A stretch of 64,000 nt of DNA from Pestalotiopsis fici W106-1 (lineage: Eukaryota > Ascomycota > Sordariomycetes > Amphisphaeriales > Sporocadaceae), in the NCBI RefSeq assembly GCF_000516985.1, contig NW_006917094.1:930001-994000 (forward strand), written 5' to 3'. The position numbers and the translations under genes are program-made. How positions within the stretch are numbered: the stretch's first letter is position 1; every line of letters starts with the position of its first letter. The notes beneath the pieces are model-generated. The model was not told the DNA's origin. It searched no databases and saw only the letters and a program-made list of their open reading frames with translations. This document shows, in pieces, positions 1 through 10,228 of the stretch.

Positions 1-92
1 ACGCCGAGATGCCCTCTAGTCCCAAGTCCGCCACCCCGCCTTTGCTTAGTCCTTGTCCAAAGAAATCATTACCTCATTATTACCCTTGATGC

Positions 93-1865
93 TCATAATT
101 TTTCACTTGTCAAACATTTGCTCAAGCCCGCGACAATGGCGACCAGGGCCTTGAAAGCCAACGTCAGTGCCCAGATGAGGCATTTGAAGGCAAAACTGAT
201 GAGCTTGATCACCGTCCTCGTGGTGCTGGGCAGCTTGTCCTTGTCCTTGACGTCGAGTTGCTTGCCCAGGCTACTCGTCTGGCTCTCGAGATCCAGTTCA
301 ATCTCCTCGAGCTTGCCGCGCTTCTTATTCTTCGACTTCTTGCCGTCTTTGCCGCCGGTGAGCCTGGATGCCAGACTGGTCCGGCTTTCTCTCCCAGACT
401 CGCGCAAGTGCGCGGGTGGCGGTGGCAGCATCATTGGCGGCGGCTCAAACGTCTCAATTTTGTGATTCTTCTCGTCTTGGTTAGCGACGATGAGAAGAGC
501 AGTAACTGCCACGTCGAGGATATAGTGCGCCTCAATCCGGCCGGCAATAAGAGTGTCCAGTTCCATCCAGCCTTCACCGGTGCCGTCGCGGGTCAATTTG
601 GCAAGATGTTGCGGCGACTCAATGTGCTCGAGGGTATACTCGGTTCGACTCCAGGCTTGATTGCGCTCGACGGTGATGCAGAAGGGCGTAGCGAGCGCTG
701 GATGTACCAGGAAGTAGTTTTGGCTGTCCTCGTCCCAGACCAATCGAGCGCATTCTCTCTCGGCCGTCATGACGGCTTGGATGTCGCCAGGCTTGTCCAG
801 GGCCATTTTGGTTGCTGCACAAGGGTAGAGCAAGGCGACTAAACCATCCTCTGGTGGCAATCTTCTTGACTCCTCTTCGAGAGTTGTCGTGATTGCCTCG
901 TGCCACGTCTTTGACTTTTCCGTTTCTCTCAGGGCGGCTAGGATACCTTGCGGTCTCGAATCCGCCATGGGATCTCTCTCCTTGAAACTCTTGCTGGGAT
1001 CATGACGGCTCAACGTGATGTAAGCCGAGGCAGACGTAGGAACAACTCGCATGTGGTAAAACGGTTGCGTCGTTGAGGAGAGGTAATATATCGGAGTGTC
1101 CTTTTCGGGCTCCAGTTTCATGCAATAGGTTCTACCATCTGTCGAGGTTGCTTTCCAACCATTGGCCGCTTTCCAGTAATCTCGTAGATCCTCTGTAGTA
1201 CTGACGGGAGGGATCACTGGTGGATCTTGGTGCCGCGGTGGCCATCTCTGTGCTGAGCCAGCACTTAGTGGACTTCTGAGAGGACTCCTCACGGGTGGGC
1301 TTCGACTATCCGTCCCCCCAGGCACATGTGATTGCCGGCTTATGACTTGCCGTGGTATATGGCTCGGACTCGTTTGTGTCGGAAAATACTCTTGGCGGTC
1401 AAATGGTAGCGAATGGTCGTACTGAGGAAAGATGGACCGAAAGCCAGCTGGCTCCTGGCCAGCAGATGATTCTGGTTCATCTTCAAAGGGTCTTTTCGCA
1501 ATCGAACTCCTGGATCGAGTGCTGTTGCCCCGAACCAGAGTGGTGGCTCCCGAGAATGCGGTATCGGTCCGTATGGGCGCATCAGACGGGTCAAAGGGCT
1601 GTGCTGCCATCGGCTCAATATCCTGCTGGTTGTACTGGACGGCGTACTGCGAAGGAGAGCCATCTATCACGAACTGCGACAGGTCTTCTGGTGTACGTCT
1701 GCCATTCCGTGGAGGCGTCATTTGAAAGGACTGATCTTCTCGTTCCTGACCCTGCGGCGACGCAGCCCGTGGTCTCGGCGTCGTCTTCCTGGACGGCGGC
1801 TTCGAGGTATGCGTATTAGGAAACAGAGAGAAAGACCCTCCCGAGGGCCCGGCGACTGGAGACAT
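93..1865 (-). CDS. Fungal-specific low-complexity protein with C-terminal hydrophobic segment
   Basis: A single uninterrupted frame of 590 aa reads from an ATG at 1865. The same frame stays open upstream to 2012, but the 1865 start gives an N-terminus (MSPVAGPSGG.FSLFP) resembling fungal proteins often labelled acetylserotonin methyltransferase-like, a label I do not trust functionally. The first ~220 residues are rich in Pro, Ser, Arg and Gln and look disordered. A more ordered middle part follows (about residues 230-490), then a Lys-rich linker (GKDGKKSKNKKRGK). A hydrophobic stretch near the C-terminus (CLIWALTLAFKALVAIVAG) could be a tail anchor. No catalytic motif is visible. Real gene: confident. 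Function: unknown. Confidence 0.75.
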   Translation of the reverse strand: MSPVAGPSGGSFSLFPNTHTSKPPSRKTTPRPRAASPQGQEREDQSFQMTPPRNGRRTPEDLSQFVIDGSPSQYAVQYNQQDIEPMAAQPFDPSDAPIRTDTAFSGATTLVRGNSTRSRSSIAKRPFEDEPESSAGQEPAGFRSIFPQYDHSLPFDRQEYFPTQTSPSHIPRQVISRQSHVPGGTDSRSPPVRSPLRSPLSAGSAQRWPPRHQDPPVIPPVSTTEDLRDYWKAANGWKATSTDGRTYCMKLEPEKDTPIYYLSSTTQPFYHMRVVPTSASAYITLSRHDPSKSFKERDPMADSRPQGILAALRETEKSKTWHEAITTTLEEESRRLPPEDGLVALLYPCAATKMALDKPGDIQAVMTAERECARLVWDEDSQNYFLVHPALATPFCITVERNQAWSRTEYTLEHIESPQHLAKLTRDGTGEGWMELDTLIAGRIEAHYILDVAVTALLIVANQDEKNHKIETFEPPPMMLPPPPAHLRESGRESRTSLASRLTGGKDGKKSKNKKRGKLEEIELDLESQTSSLGKQLDVKDKDKLPSTTRTVIKLISFAFKCLIWALTLAFKALVAIVAGLSKCLTSEKL

Positions 1866-4320
1866 ATTGGCGATATGAACTTGATACCTGCAGGACCGAT
1901 GTATGTATCTGATATCGTCTCGAGTCGTTTCCCAATCAAAAGATTTCCAGATCTTGTCTGATTCCAAGAGGCGAGGAGGATACTCGGTTGCGATAGATCG
2001 ACTCTTTACCAACGCATGTTTCTCGCAATTAAAACAATGAGCAATGCAAAACGGCGGCAGGAATCACAGATCCTTTGAGGCACAGGATGAAAAGCCAGAA
2101 ATAGCTTTACCCAACCGAGCGCAGACAACAGAAAACCAGTCGAGAACAGAGAGACTTCACCCGTTTTTCTCGAAGCAACTGGGGGGCGCGAGCGAGCAAA
2201 AAGGGAAATGTATAGGTATACATACAAACCCACATTCCGAGTTCAAAATATAACCTTACCTTTGAGCCCACATTCATACACGCAGACGCCGGGACAGCAA
2301 TGTCTGCTTCTTGACCCCCCTTAGCTCCGGGTCCCCAGCTGCATCTTCTCTCGTCTCGCGCGCGCTGAGTGGTCGCATTTTGTTCTACCATGGGCATTTG
2401 GCGGATATGATCTGTAGGAAAGGGAGAAAAATCAGACCAACCAGGGTTGTCAGCGCGCTCAGCGGCGGCCTGTGGTTGGGGGAATAGACTTGGTACTGGG
2501 GTGTCGTCTTTCAACCGCCTGCATCACGCAGCTGCACGAGGAACTTTCTCTCTTCTGACAGGTCAGCCAGGGGGCAATAAAACGCTGCGGGCTTCCCATT
2601 CGTCGGGCGCGACGAGAATAGAGCAATTCTTCTGTGCCTCTCTCTGCTCTGAGTACTAAAGTATGTTGTTTGGGGTTGGGGTGGTGGGAAGGACGGGCGC
2701 GTAGAAGCGCTGTGACGCTGCTGCTGATTCGATCGTTTATTCAGGACCCCTCTCAGTGCTGGCCAGCGGTTGGTCGGCGGGTTTACTGAACCCCTGTCCG
2801 TTGGCGACGCTCCCGGCGGCAATCAACATGTTGGTGGGGCCTGGGGCACCACGGCTCTTCTCGACCTCGTTTGGACTCTTTTCTCGCTGATCTCTCCATT
2901 ATTGAGGAAAAGTCTACAAAGCTTGTCTTTGTCGTCGTTCCCTAGTCCAAAGAATTAAGCTTGCAGGTCTCGTGGTAAATGGAGAACGTGGTAAGTGTAA
3001 ATAATTATTGTGGAATTCTTCAAGCTCTCAAAAATTCGGCAGATTGATCGATCTGCAGTGGGCCATAGGCTTAAGGTTAGCCGTTTCCAGCTATGTACAG
3101 AGTAGTACATCTGCCGGCAAGGTATACAAATACGGCCCTTCACGCGGAACAAACACTCTTCAAGACACAAAATAACGAATGACAATTCGTCTCATATGGC
3201 AAATTACTGATAACTCGTAGATGATATCTCTGGTTGACATATCCTTGGTCAGCCATTACAATGCCTGCAATCTCTCAGCCTTTCACAAATATTGCATTTA
3301 CTAGAAAAGGCCATAGATCAGCTCTTACACCCGCCTAAGCGCTGATGTCGAGACATGACCATAATCGAAAAAATCCACCCTGGCCATAATGTTTGATCCA
3401 GCCATGCCAAGGTTCTTCCCCGCGACAAAATGAAAGAGTAGCGCCCAACTGCCCAAAAGCGATGCACACCGCGTTTCCTGACTTTGTCGAATGAAATGTG
3501 GCTCACATCATCGCGAAATGGCTGCCAGGTTATGATTTTCCACTATAAGTCTAGTCATGTCGATATCCGAGAGATGATTTCAATGTGGACGGCTGTATGG
3601 CTCAACATCTCGTGTATCGCCAGTGATACCAAAAGGCAAACAAAGCGACCGCTGTTCATCGAAACACTGAAAATGAGTTCGTAGTATATAGGACCATGGA
3701 AGCTAGAAACACATTATCGGCAGATCCTATTGTGCCGAAACAGATGTGTTTCCTCAGATGCATTCGAAAAGATATTTGAATATGAAACCGCCAATAGTCC
3801 TCGACAGGATCGCGAAAAGCGATTCCCGCACTACATGGAACATATTCTGACCTACCAATTAAGTAGAAATGAATTTGAAGCACTCACATTATCACAACTC
3901 AGGCGGAACCGGATACGCTTCCAGGAGCCGATCAAGCTAAAGTGCGGGCCGATCGGCTTGGAGTATACAGCCGCTCACTTTGGATGCTGGCTTGCTGCTC
4001 ACAGCAAGAGAATTCGTACGATTGATAATAAATCATTCGATGTATCGCATGAGGAAATAACCCGGACTGGAGATTACAGTCAGTACTCTGTACGGAACCT
4101 GCGTTGCGGGCAATTGGTCATTGACTATACTAAGCCCAGTTCCGTTAACAAGCAGATCGGACCTCCGATCTCCACTTTTCTCCGATGGCCGGCGCTGTTG
4201 TGGCATCACGAAACTTCTTGTCTCTCTAAAGCCTCAGCACATACATATGGCTGTCATCGCTTGTGACGCGTGCTATGAAGGATAGGTAACTTCAAGCTTT
4301 TATTGACTCAGTAATAGAAA
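1866..4320. other. Intergenic; divergent promoter region, no supported gene
   Basis: About 2.4 kb lies between the divergent starts of the disordered-protein gene and the D-amino-acid oxidase gene. It holds CT-rich tracts (for example around 2140-2180 and 2540-2640) of the kind found upstream of fungal genes. Several open frames exist (2107-2514 minus, 3730-4266 plus), but none has a recognisable domain, a good start or flanking introns. Confidence 0.5.
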
Positions 4321-5512
4321 ATGGTTCACGCCGTCGTCATTGGGTAAGAGTTGCTTGAGTCCCTTCACCATCGAGTATGGGCTAATGCCGTATGCAGTGC
4401 CGGAGTCATTGGCCTCAGCGCCGCTATACGGTTGCAGGAGGAAGGCCATCAGGTCATTATTGTAGCTCGTGATTTTCCGGCTCCGTTTGAGACTGTCGAT
4501 GCACAATTACAGATCAACTATACATCTCCCTGGGGAGGGGCGCATAATCGTTGGGTGCTGCCGGCGAACCCGACGGAAGAGAAAGAACACCAAATGGCAT
4601 TAATCACATATGAGCGAATGATGCAGCTGCAAAAGACTCAGCCAGATGCCGGTATCACGCCAATGCCTGGTATTGAATATCTCGAAGCGCCAAGTCCAGT
4701 ATACACGAGTCTCACAGAGGCCAAGGCAAGTAGTCTAGGGCTGGCAGGATTCCGTTTCCTCCGGCCAGAAGAATTCCCAGACTCGCGAGTCAAGCTTGGA
4801 TTTACATACGACACTTGGTGTGTGAATCCAATGGTATATTGCAGTTTTCTGCTGCGGAGATTCTCTATTCGGGGTGGCAAGGTGCTCAAGCGCGAACTAC
4901 GAGACCCGGCCGAGTTGTTCTCGTTGAAAGAACTCGGCCGTGTTGATGTTGTAGTCAACTGCTCGGGCAACGGCTTCCAAGACGAGAATGTATTCATTAC
5001 ACGCGGTGAGTCGAAAGCGATAGTTCAGAATTGGAGATGCCATTGGACAAGAATGCTGAAACAGTGGTTCATTTATAGGCCAGACTTGCCTGGTTACGAA
5101 TTATTGTCCCGCCACAGTGACGCGACAGAATGCCGATGGCTCTTGGACATTCTCGGTGCCTCGCAATTTCGATGGAGGCACCATCGTCGGAGGAACGAAA
5201 GAGCCCAACAACTGGGACTCGACGCCGTCATTGGCAGTGAGGAAGTTACTTCTCGACAAGTTTGCCGCGGCATACCCTCCCATTCTCGGCAAAGACGGAA
5301 AATTCACAGTCATCAAGGATATCGTGGGAAGGAGGCCTACGCGGAAAGGCGGTATGCGCTTGGAGCGGGAGAGGATACATGATGGAAAGAGCATCATTCA
5401 TGCCTATGGGCTTGGCGGCCGAGGCTATGAGCTGAGCTGGGGAGTCGCCCAAGGGGTCATCAACTTGCTCGTGGAAGATTTGCAATCGTCAAAGGTTGTA
5501 GCAAAACTCTAG
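4321..5512 (+). CDS. D-amino-acid oxidase (FAD-dependent), likely peroxisomal
   Basis: Three exons (4321-4343, 4398-5005, 5079-5512) join to 354 aa, the usual length for fungal D-amino-acid oxidases. The first intron interrupts the Rossmann glycine motif, and splicing restores VIGAGVIGLSAA for FAD binding. The C-terminal part carries the DAO pattern GRRPTRKGG (substrate-carboxylate Arg region) and HAYGLGGRGYELSWG, which closes over the flavin. The protein ends in AKL, which fits a type 1 peroxisomal targeting signal, as known for this family. The family deaminates D-amino acids to 2-oxo acids with NH3 and H2O2. The alternative, D-aspartate oxidase, shares the fold and cannot be excluded. Both introns have GTAAGA/GTGAGT donors. 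Confidence 0.9.
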
Positions 5513-5933
5513 TTTACACAGTGCGGTTGACTCTCAGCAGCAATTTATATATCAGTGTTGATGAACAAAAAGCTGTATCGGGTTACCTTTGCTCATTCAA
5601 GGCAACATTGAGATATGAGAAGGTGCAATAGTTGATAGGTACCAAGTTCCTTCCTTCCAATATCTGACAATGCGACAACTCGCACGCGTGCAAAGAAACA
5701 TGGAACCATCCTCTCGTTCTTTCCTCCAATGTCATCATGGTAACAGAGCTACAAATCCTACTGACTCTCCGTCTTTCCATCCACGCACTTCTCTCCATTG
5801 ACTCACTCTGCCACACTTTTGCACAATCAAAAGACTAGCCGTTCGGTGCATGCACTCATCAAACTCTCTCGCATCTCTCTCTCTCCCTCTTCCAATCTTT
5901 GACTCAGTCTTCTACCCACAGTCCCAAGCCAAG
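5513..5933. other. Intergenic with CT-rich promoter tract
   Basis: About 420 bp between the oxidase stop and the secreted-protein start. The last 90 bp (about 5850-5930) is a pyrimidine-rich stretch (ctctctcgcatctctctctc), typical of fungal core promoters and 5' UTRs. No gene seen. Confidence 0.4.
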
Positions 5934-6580
5934 ATGAAGATGTTCACCAAGATCGCCTTCGTTCTGCTTGCCTCGAGTGCAGCATTGGCAAGCCCCTACC
6001 TCGAGTTCTGCAGCCTCCTGGACTTGCAGACCGTCGGCACTCAAGGCATTGTCATTCAAGCTTCTTGCGGTGGCCAGTGCGAGCAGCTCAACATTGTTCC
6101 GTGCTTTGCCAACTCTTATGGCACCATTGTCCCAGCAGGCCGAACGTATGTGACCCGACGAGTCTTTGCTCCCATATCAGTCCTGAACTAACATATCTCT
6201 GTCAGCAACGGCAACTTCAACAGCACCTGCCGAGACTGCACTCTTGGTACTGTCAAAAATGACACCGAAAACTACGGCGTCGTGTCCTGTATCTGCTCCA
6301 GCGGTGCACCTGATATTGTCGTCAACACGCACTTCCAGACTGGTGCGTATCTCTGAAAGAAGCGAGTTTGGTTGGAAAGAAGAAACTTCTAATTCTTGTT
6401 GCAGCCGAGACTATCCGATATGAGACTTCCCTGGGCATGACCTGTCCTTATGGAAACAGCTCTGCTATCCGCTCGGTCCAGTGTGGAGCTACCACGAACA
6501 AACATTCATCTGTCTCCAACAACGGGCGCGGTCGAAAGGTTCGTCGGTCCATGCGAAGCGCACAGCTTTGGAAGCCCTAG
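5934..6580 (+). CDS. Small secreted cysteine-rich protein, cyanovirin-N-like
   Basis: Three exons (5934-6145, 6206-6342, 6405-6580) give 174 aa. The N-terminus is a clear signal peptide (MKMFTKIAFVLLASSAALAS, cleavage near residue 20). The mature part has GNFNSTCRDCTLG followed by GVVSCICSSG, which resembles the CVNH pattern (fn.tCr.i.l....L.a.C...g), and further paired cysteines. CVNH proteins bind mannose glycans; here that is inference from a partial motif. The last ~55 residues, after the second intron, are basic and less CVNH-like. An alternative reading frame across 6450-6650 is also open, so the exact 3' end is less certain than the first two exons. It stands alone, with no partner genes nearby. 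Effector or lectin roles are both possible. Confidence 0.65.
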
Positions 6581-8462
6581 ACGCGCTTCAACAACAGCCA
6601 AGCCTTGGAAGAGCAGAGTAGTTCATGAACAACAATACCTGCCAATGTGAAGTTATTTGCGCTGCTGCGGGGTTTATCAATTTTGGAATTCTATCATGCC
6701 TGACGCAGATTTATTGTTTGGGACCAAGTCAATCAGATTTAACCTAGCTGTGTTTGAGATGCGAGTATACTGGTAGATCCACTTGTTCGGTACATGTAGC
6801 ATTAGGAGGCAACATGTTGGCTCACCAGTTTCTGTAGCCTTGGAGCACATATGCCGAATACACTGAAACGCAAATTACATACACACATCTACACAGACCT
6901 CGTTTTTTGAGCGATGTTGTCATGTGAAGCACGACTAATGCGTGGCATCCTGGCACGTGGAACTTGTGAAGCTCGAGCCCTCACTCTATTTACCGATTGG
7001 GTCGGGGGCAATCTTCGAGGGAGAGGCAAACCATCATCCTTGGTTTTAGAGTGCCTAGTCTCGAAACTTTGTTTGACCTATCCAACTAGTAACTACAAAG
7101 CATGATGGCTTGGACTACCTACGTCGTTTGAACAACTGCCGTCAAAGAGCTTCGCTATCGTTATGTGGCGCTTGCATACCTAGCACCCAGGCAGGCATTG
7201 TTCAAATGATCATAACGACAGCCTCAAATCCTTGTATCTTGAGATTGGGGCGTTCATCCTGGAATGTCGCTGTGACCATGCCATGATATATCGTCCGCTT
7301 TTTCTTGTTGCGATACTGACTGCGATCTTCAGGAACAAAGTTATTGATCTGAGATACATGTGGACCATTACCAGTATCGCGAAAATGGCGATCGTGCATA
7401 TGCTGGCCAGTGGATTGGGCCTCAGGTACGAGAAAGAATTGATCGGTCATGGAGGCACACTTTGTGCCCAAGACATCACATCAATGCCTCTTTTGGAGCT
7501 TTGACTGTACTCGGACTGTGACAGCCGGATCAGGAAGTGGAGCAATCAATCATCACACTGACAAACCGGGTTTGCCCCTGTCGATAGGCCTGGCATCTAT
7601 GCCGAGCACTACTATCTCTGGTAAGCGTGGGGTGAGGAGTGCATAGTATAGCACACAAACGCCAGGGACAGGAATCCACTATGGCTGCTACATTACCAAG
7701 AATTAGGGCATGGTCTTCCGAGCAGACAGTTCAATTTCCCTAGGGCTCATGGATTCGCGGTCTCGACTCAGCGGCAAGTCGCCGCATACCATTGATCCAA
7801 TTGTATAGTCAATTTCGTCCGATAATGTACGAGTCTCGATCAAGATGCCTTTGTTTGAGAAAATGATCGCTAGAGAACAAATGGTCAACAGATGAATCAT
7901 TTCTCGTTTGCCTCGGCTTGATGTTGCAGATCCTCCTCCTCGAAATGCTTGAGCCTTGCGCTTACACATGACCAGAAACAGGAAAAGAAAAAAAGCCAAC
8001 GGGTTGCAAACGTTATACCATGCAGTCTGTCATATCCAGAGCTAGCAAGCCTGTCAGCTTTCTTTTTTCCCCTGTCATCTTTCACCTCGTGAACATATCA
8101 GAGCGTTGAGAATTACAAGCAATTGGTCAATAGGATCCGCAGCCGGTCAACGCTTCCGAGTTTTCGTCCTGCATCCGATTGTTGTATTGCAGGAGACAGG
8201 GGCCAGGGTACCTGTCATCTTCTGATTGCTTTCTACTGTGTAAGTATGTTATCGTCCTGAACCAGTCCTCGATCTTTCAATAATGGTTTGGATCGTTGCC
8301 ATTCAGCTGGGACTGACCCAATCAAGCGGTCGTAATCTAGACTCTTACCATGGCGGACTGCATATACAAAGAATGGAGATCTCCCCCAAAATCTGTCCCG
8401 TGCGCTGACCCGAGAAGATCACTTGGATTCATTCAAGCGATTATACTATAATTCTTTTCACC
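6581..8462. other. Long intergenic region, no supported gene
   Basis: About 1.9 kb. Overlapping open frames on both strands at 7202-7504 have no recognisable motif, no convincing start context and no introns. I see no tRNA, repeat or transposon end here. The segment just upstream of 8463 is the promoter of the rhodopsin-domain gene. Confidence 0.4.
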
Positions 8463-9770
8463 ATGGACTGGGAAACGAGGGACGACTATGGCCCCGTCGC
8501 CGTTTACACCAATTGGGCCATGTTTATCATTCTCACAAGTATGTGCACACAGGCATTCTTTCATGGAAAGAGTCATACTGATTGATATTCTCCTGCAAAG
8601 TTTTGATAGGACTTCGAATATACTGCCGCCTGGCCTACGGCTCCAAAGGAATCATTCGCGGCGTAGGCCTCGATGATTTGATCACAATCTTTTGCTGGAT
8701 TCTTTTCCTTATCACCTGCGTGCTCGTCACCATTACCGTGAGCCACGGGCTGGGTAAACACATGTCGGCGCTGTCGCCCGAGCAGATCACCGAGTCGCTG
8801 CACTGGAACGTCATTAGCAACTCGGTGGCCATTTGGGTCTTTTCACTGCCCAAGTTTGCCATTGTCGCCCTCCTCCGGCGCATCCTCACCTATGGTAACA
8901 AGACGGCCGTCTTATTCTGGGGGCTGGCCTTTACCTCGCAAGCCTGCATCCTGGCCACATCCATCTGGTGGTTCCGGCAGTGCACTCCGATAGAGTACGG
9001 CTGGGACCGCAGCATCGAGGGCTCGTGTGCCGATGTCAGCGTTTTGAAAAATCTTGGTTATTTTACCTCGGCCTACTCGGCCTTTCTCGACTTTTTCTTT
9101 GCCCTCTACCCCATTCCGCTCATTATGCGCCTGAACTTGGGGCTCAAGAACCGGGTCACCATTTCCGTGGCCATGGGTCTCAGTGCCTTGGCTTCGGCGG
9201 TTTCTGTCTATAAACTAGCAATCTTTGGCGAGGTCTTTACCATGCTCCCGTCAGACCCAACTTGTGAGTATTCTCTTCTTCTGGTATGTTCCGGAACCTG
9301 TTTTTGACAGTCTTCAATCAGACCCCGTCGCCTACCTCGACATTCTCGGCATGGCAGAGGGCTTTATTCTTTTAGTATGCGCATCGCTGCCGACCTTGGG
9401 TCCTCTGATTCGCGCCATTCGCGGACAGACAATCAATGGATCCGGGTGGTCTGGGAACAGCTCTTCTCAAGCATACTACTCCAAGGGCACCGGAAACCGC
9501 GAGACCCGTAGCGGTAGTCAGTCGTGGCGGGCAAACCATAAGCTCCCAGGCGGCGGCACGGACCTGGAGTCGGCGCGGAGGGAGAAAATTGGTGGTAGTA
9601 GCCACTACGATGTTGATGAGATGCCGCTGGTTGAGACGAAAAAGTCCAACTCGGTGCGGCTTGAACCCATCATCATACACAAGAGTACGGATATTGCTGT
9701 GCATTCGGAGCCGAGGACGCCGGATTCGCGGCCGACTACCCGAGACCGGGACATTTTTGTTAAACATTGA
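8463..9770 (+). CDS. Rhodopsin-domain (PTH11/SAT4-like) seven-helix membrane protein
   Basis: Exons 8463-8538, 8610-9263 and 9322-9770 join to 392 aa. The first intron separates the first helix (about residue 17-25) from R.RIYCRL, and the family's short cytosolic R.Y.R-type motif is rebuilt across the junction. About seven hydrophobic segments follow, with the typical LDDLITI after helix 1, HGLGKH, a W..RQCTPIEYGWD/C loop between later helices and FFALYPIPLIMRLNL. The C-terminal ~120 residues (from GQTINGSG) are hydrophilic, Ser/Gly/Arg-rich and presumably cytosolic. Relatives of this fungal family are plasma-membrane proteins with suspected sensing roles; no ligand is known from sequence. 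A paralogue lies at 39660-41237. Confidence 0.88.
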
Positions 9771-10228
9771 AGAACCTATTGACTAGCAAGTAGTGTACTG
9801 TATTTTCATACATGTTTTACCCAATTCTCTTCAATTACAGCCTAGATAAAACAGTGACAAGACCAAAAAACAGTATTTGTACAGGCCAATATATTGCTCC
9901 TACAGCATTGTATCTTGGGCACGATCACTACCGATGCCTTCATTAAGCGAGGCTCGGGCTCATAGTGAGGGGTCACATTGTGGCTTAGGCGAATGCCAGC
10001 ATGCCTACCTGCGTGTCTTTATTGGCTGGATTTGTGATCTTGCTCCTGTATGGCCAGGAACTGCATAAGACGGGGGCGGTGCTTGGCCAAATATTTTGCC
10101 GTCTCAATCGGGCGCAAGTTGGAATCGCCAACACACGTTTGTCAACCTCTCAGAATCTTATTCTACCGTAGACAAATTCCCGCTCAACTACTGCATAATG
10201 ACAGTAGGAGTGTTTGCGGTATGAGAAG
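9771..10228. other. Intergenic, AT-moderate
   Basis: About 460 bp between the rhodopsin-domain stop and the NACHT gene start. It must hold the terminator of the former and promoter of the latter. A frame open over 10050-10373 runs through the first NACHT exon in the wrong frame and is not coding. Confidence 0.35.

Noticed and set aside
3730..4266. 178-aa plus-strand open frame upstream of the D-amino-acid oxidase
   Set aside because: No ATG near its beginning, no recognisable motif, no introns, and it lies in what should be the oxidase promoter.
7202..7504. Overlapping open frames on both strands, about 90 aa each
   Set aside because: No motif and no start context; two mirror frames of similar length are usual by chance.
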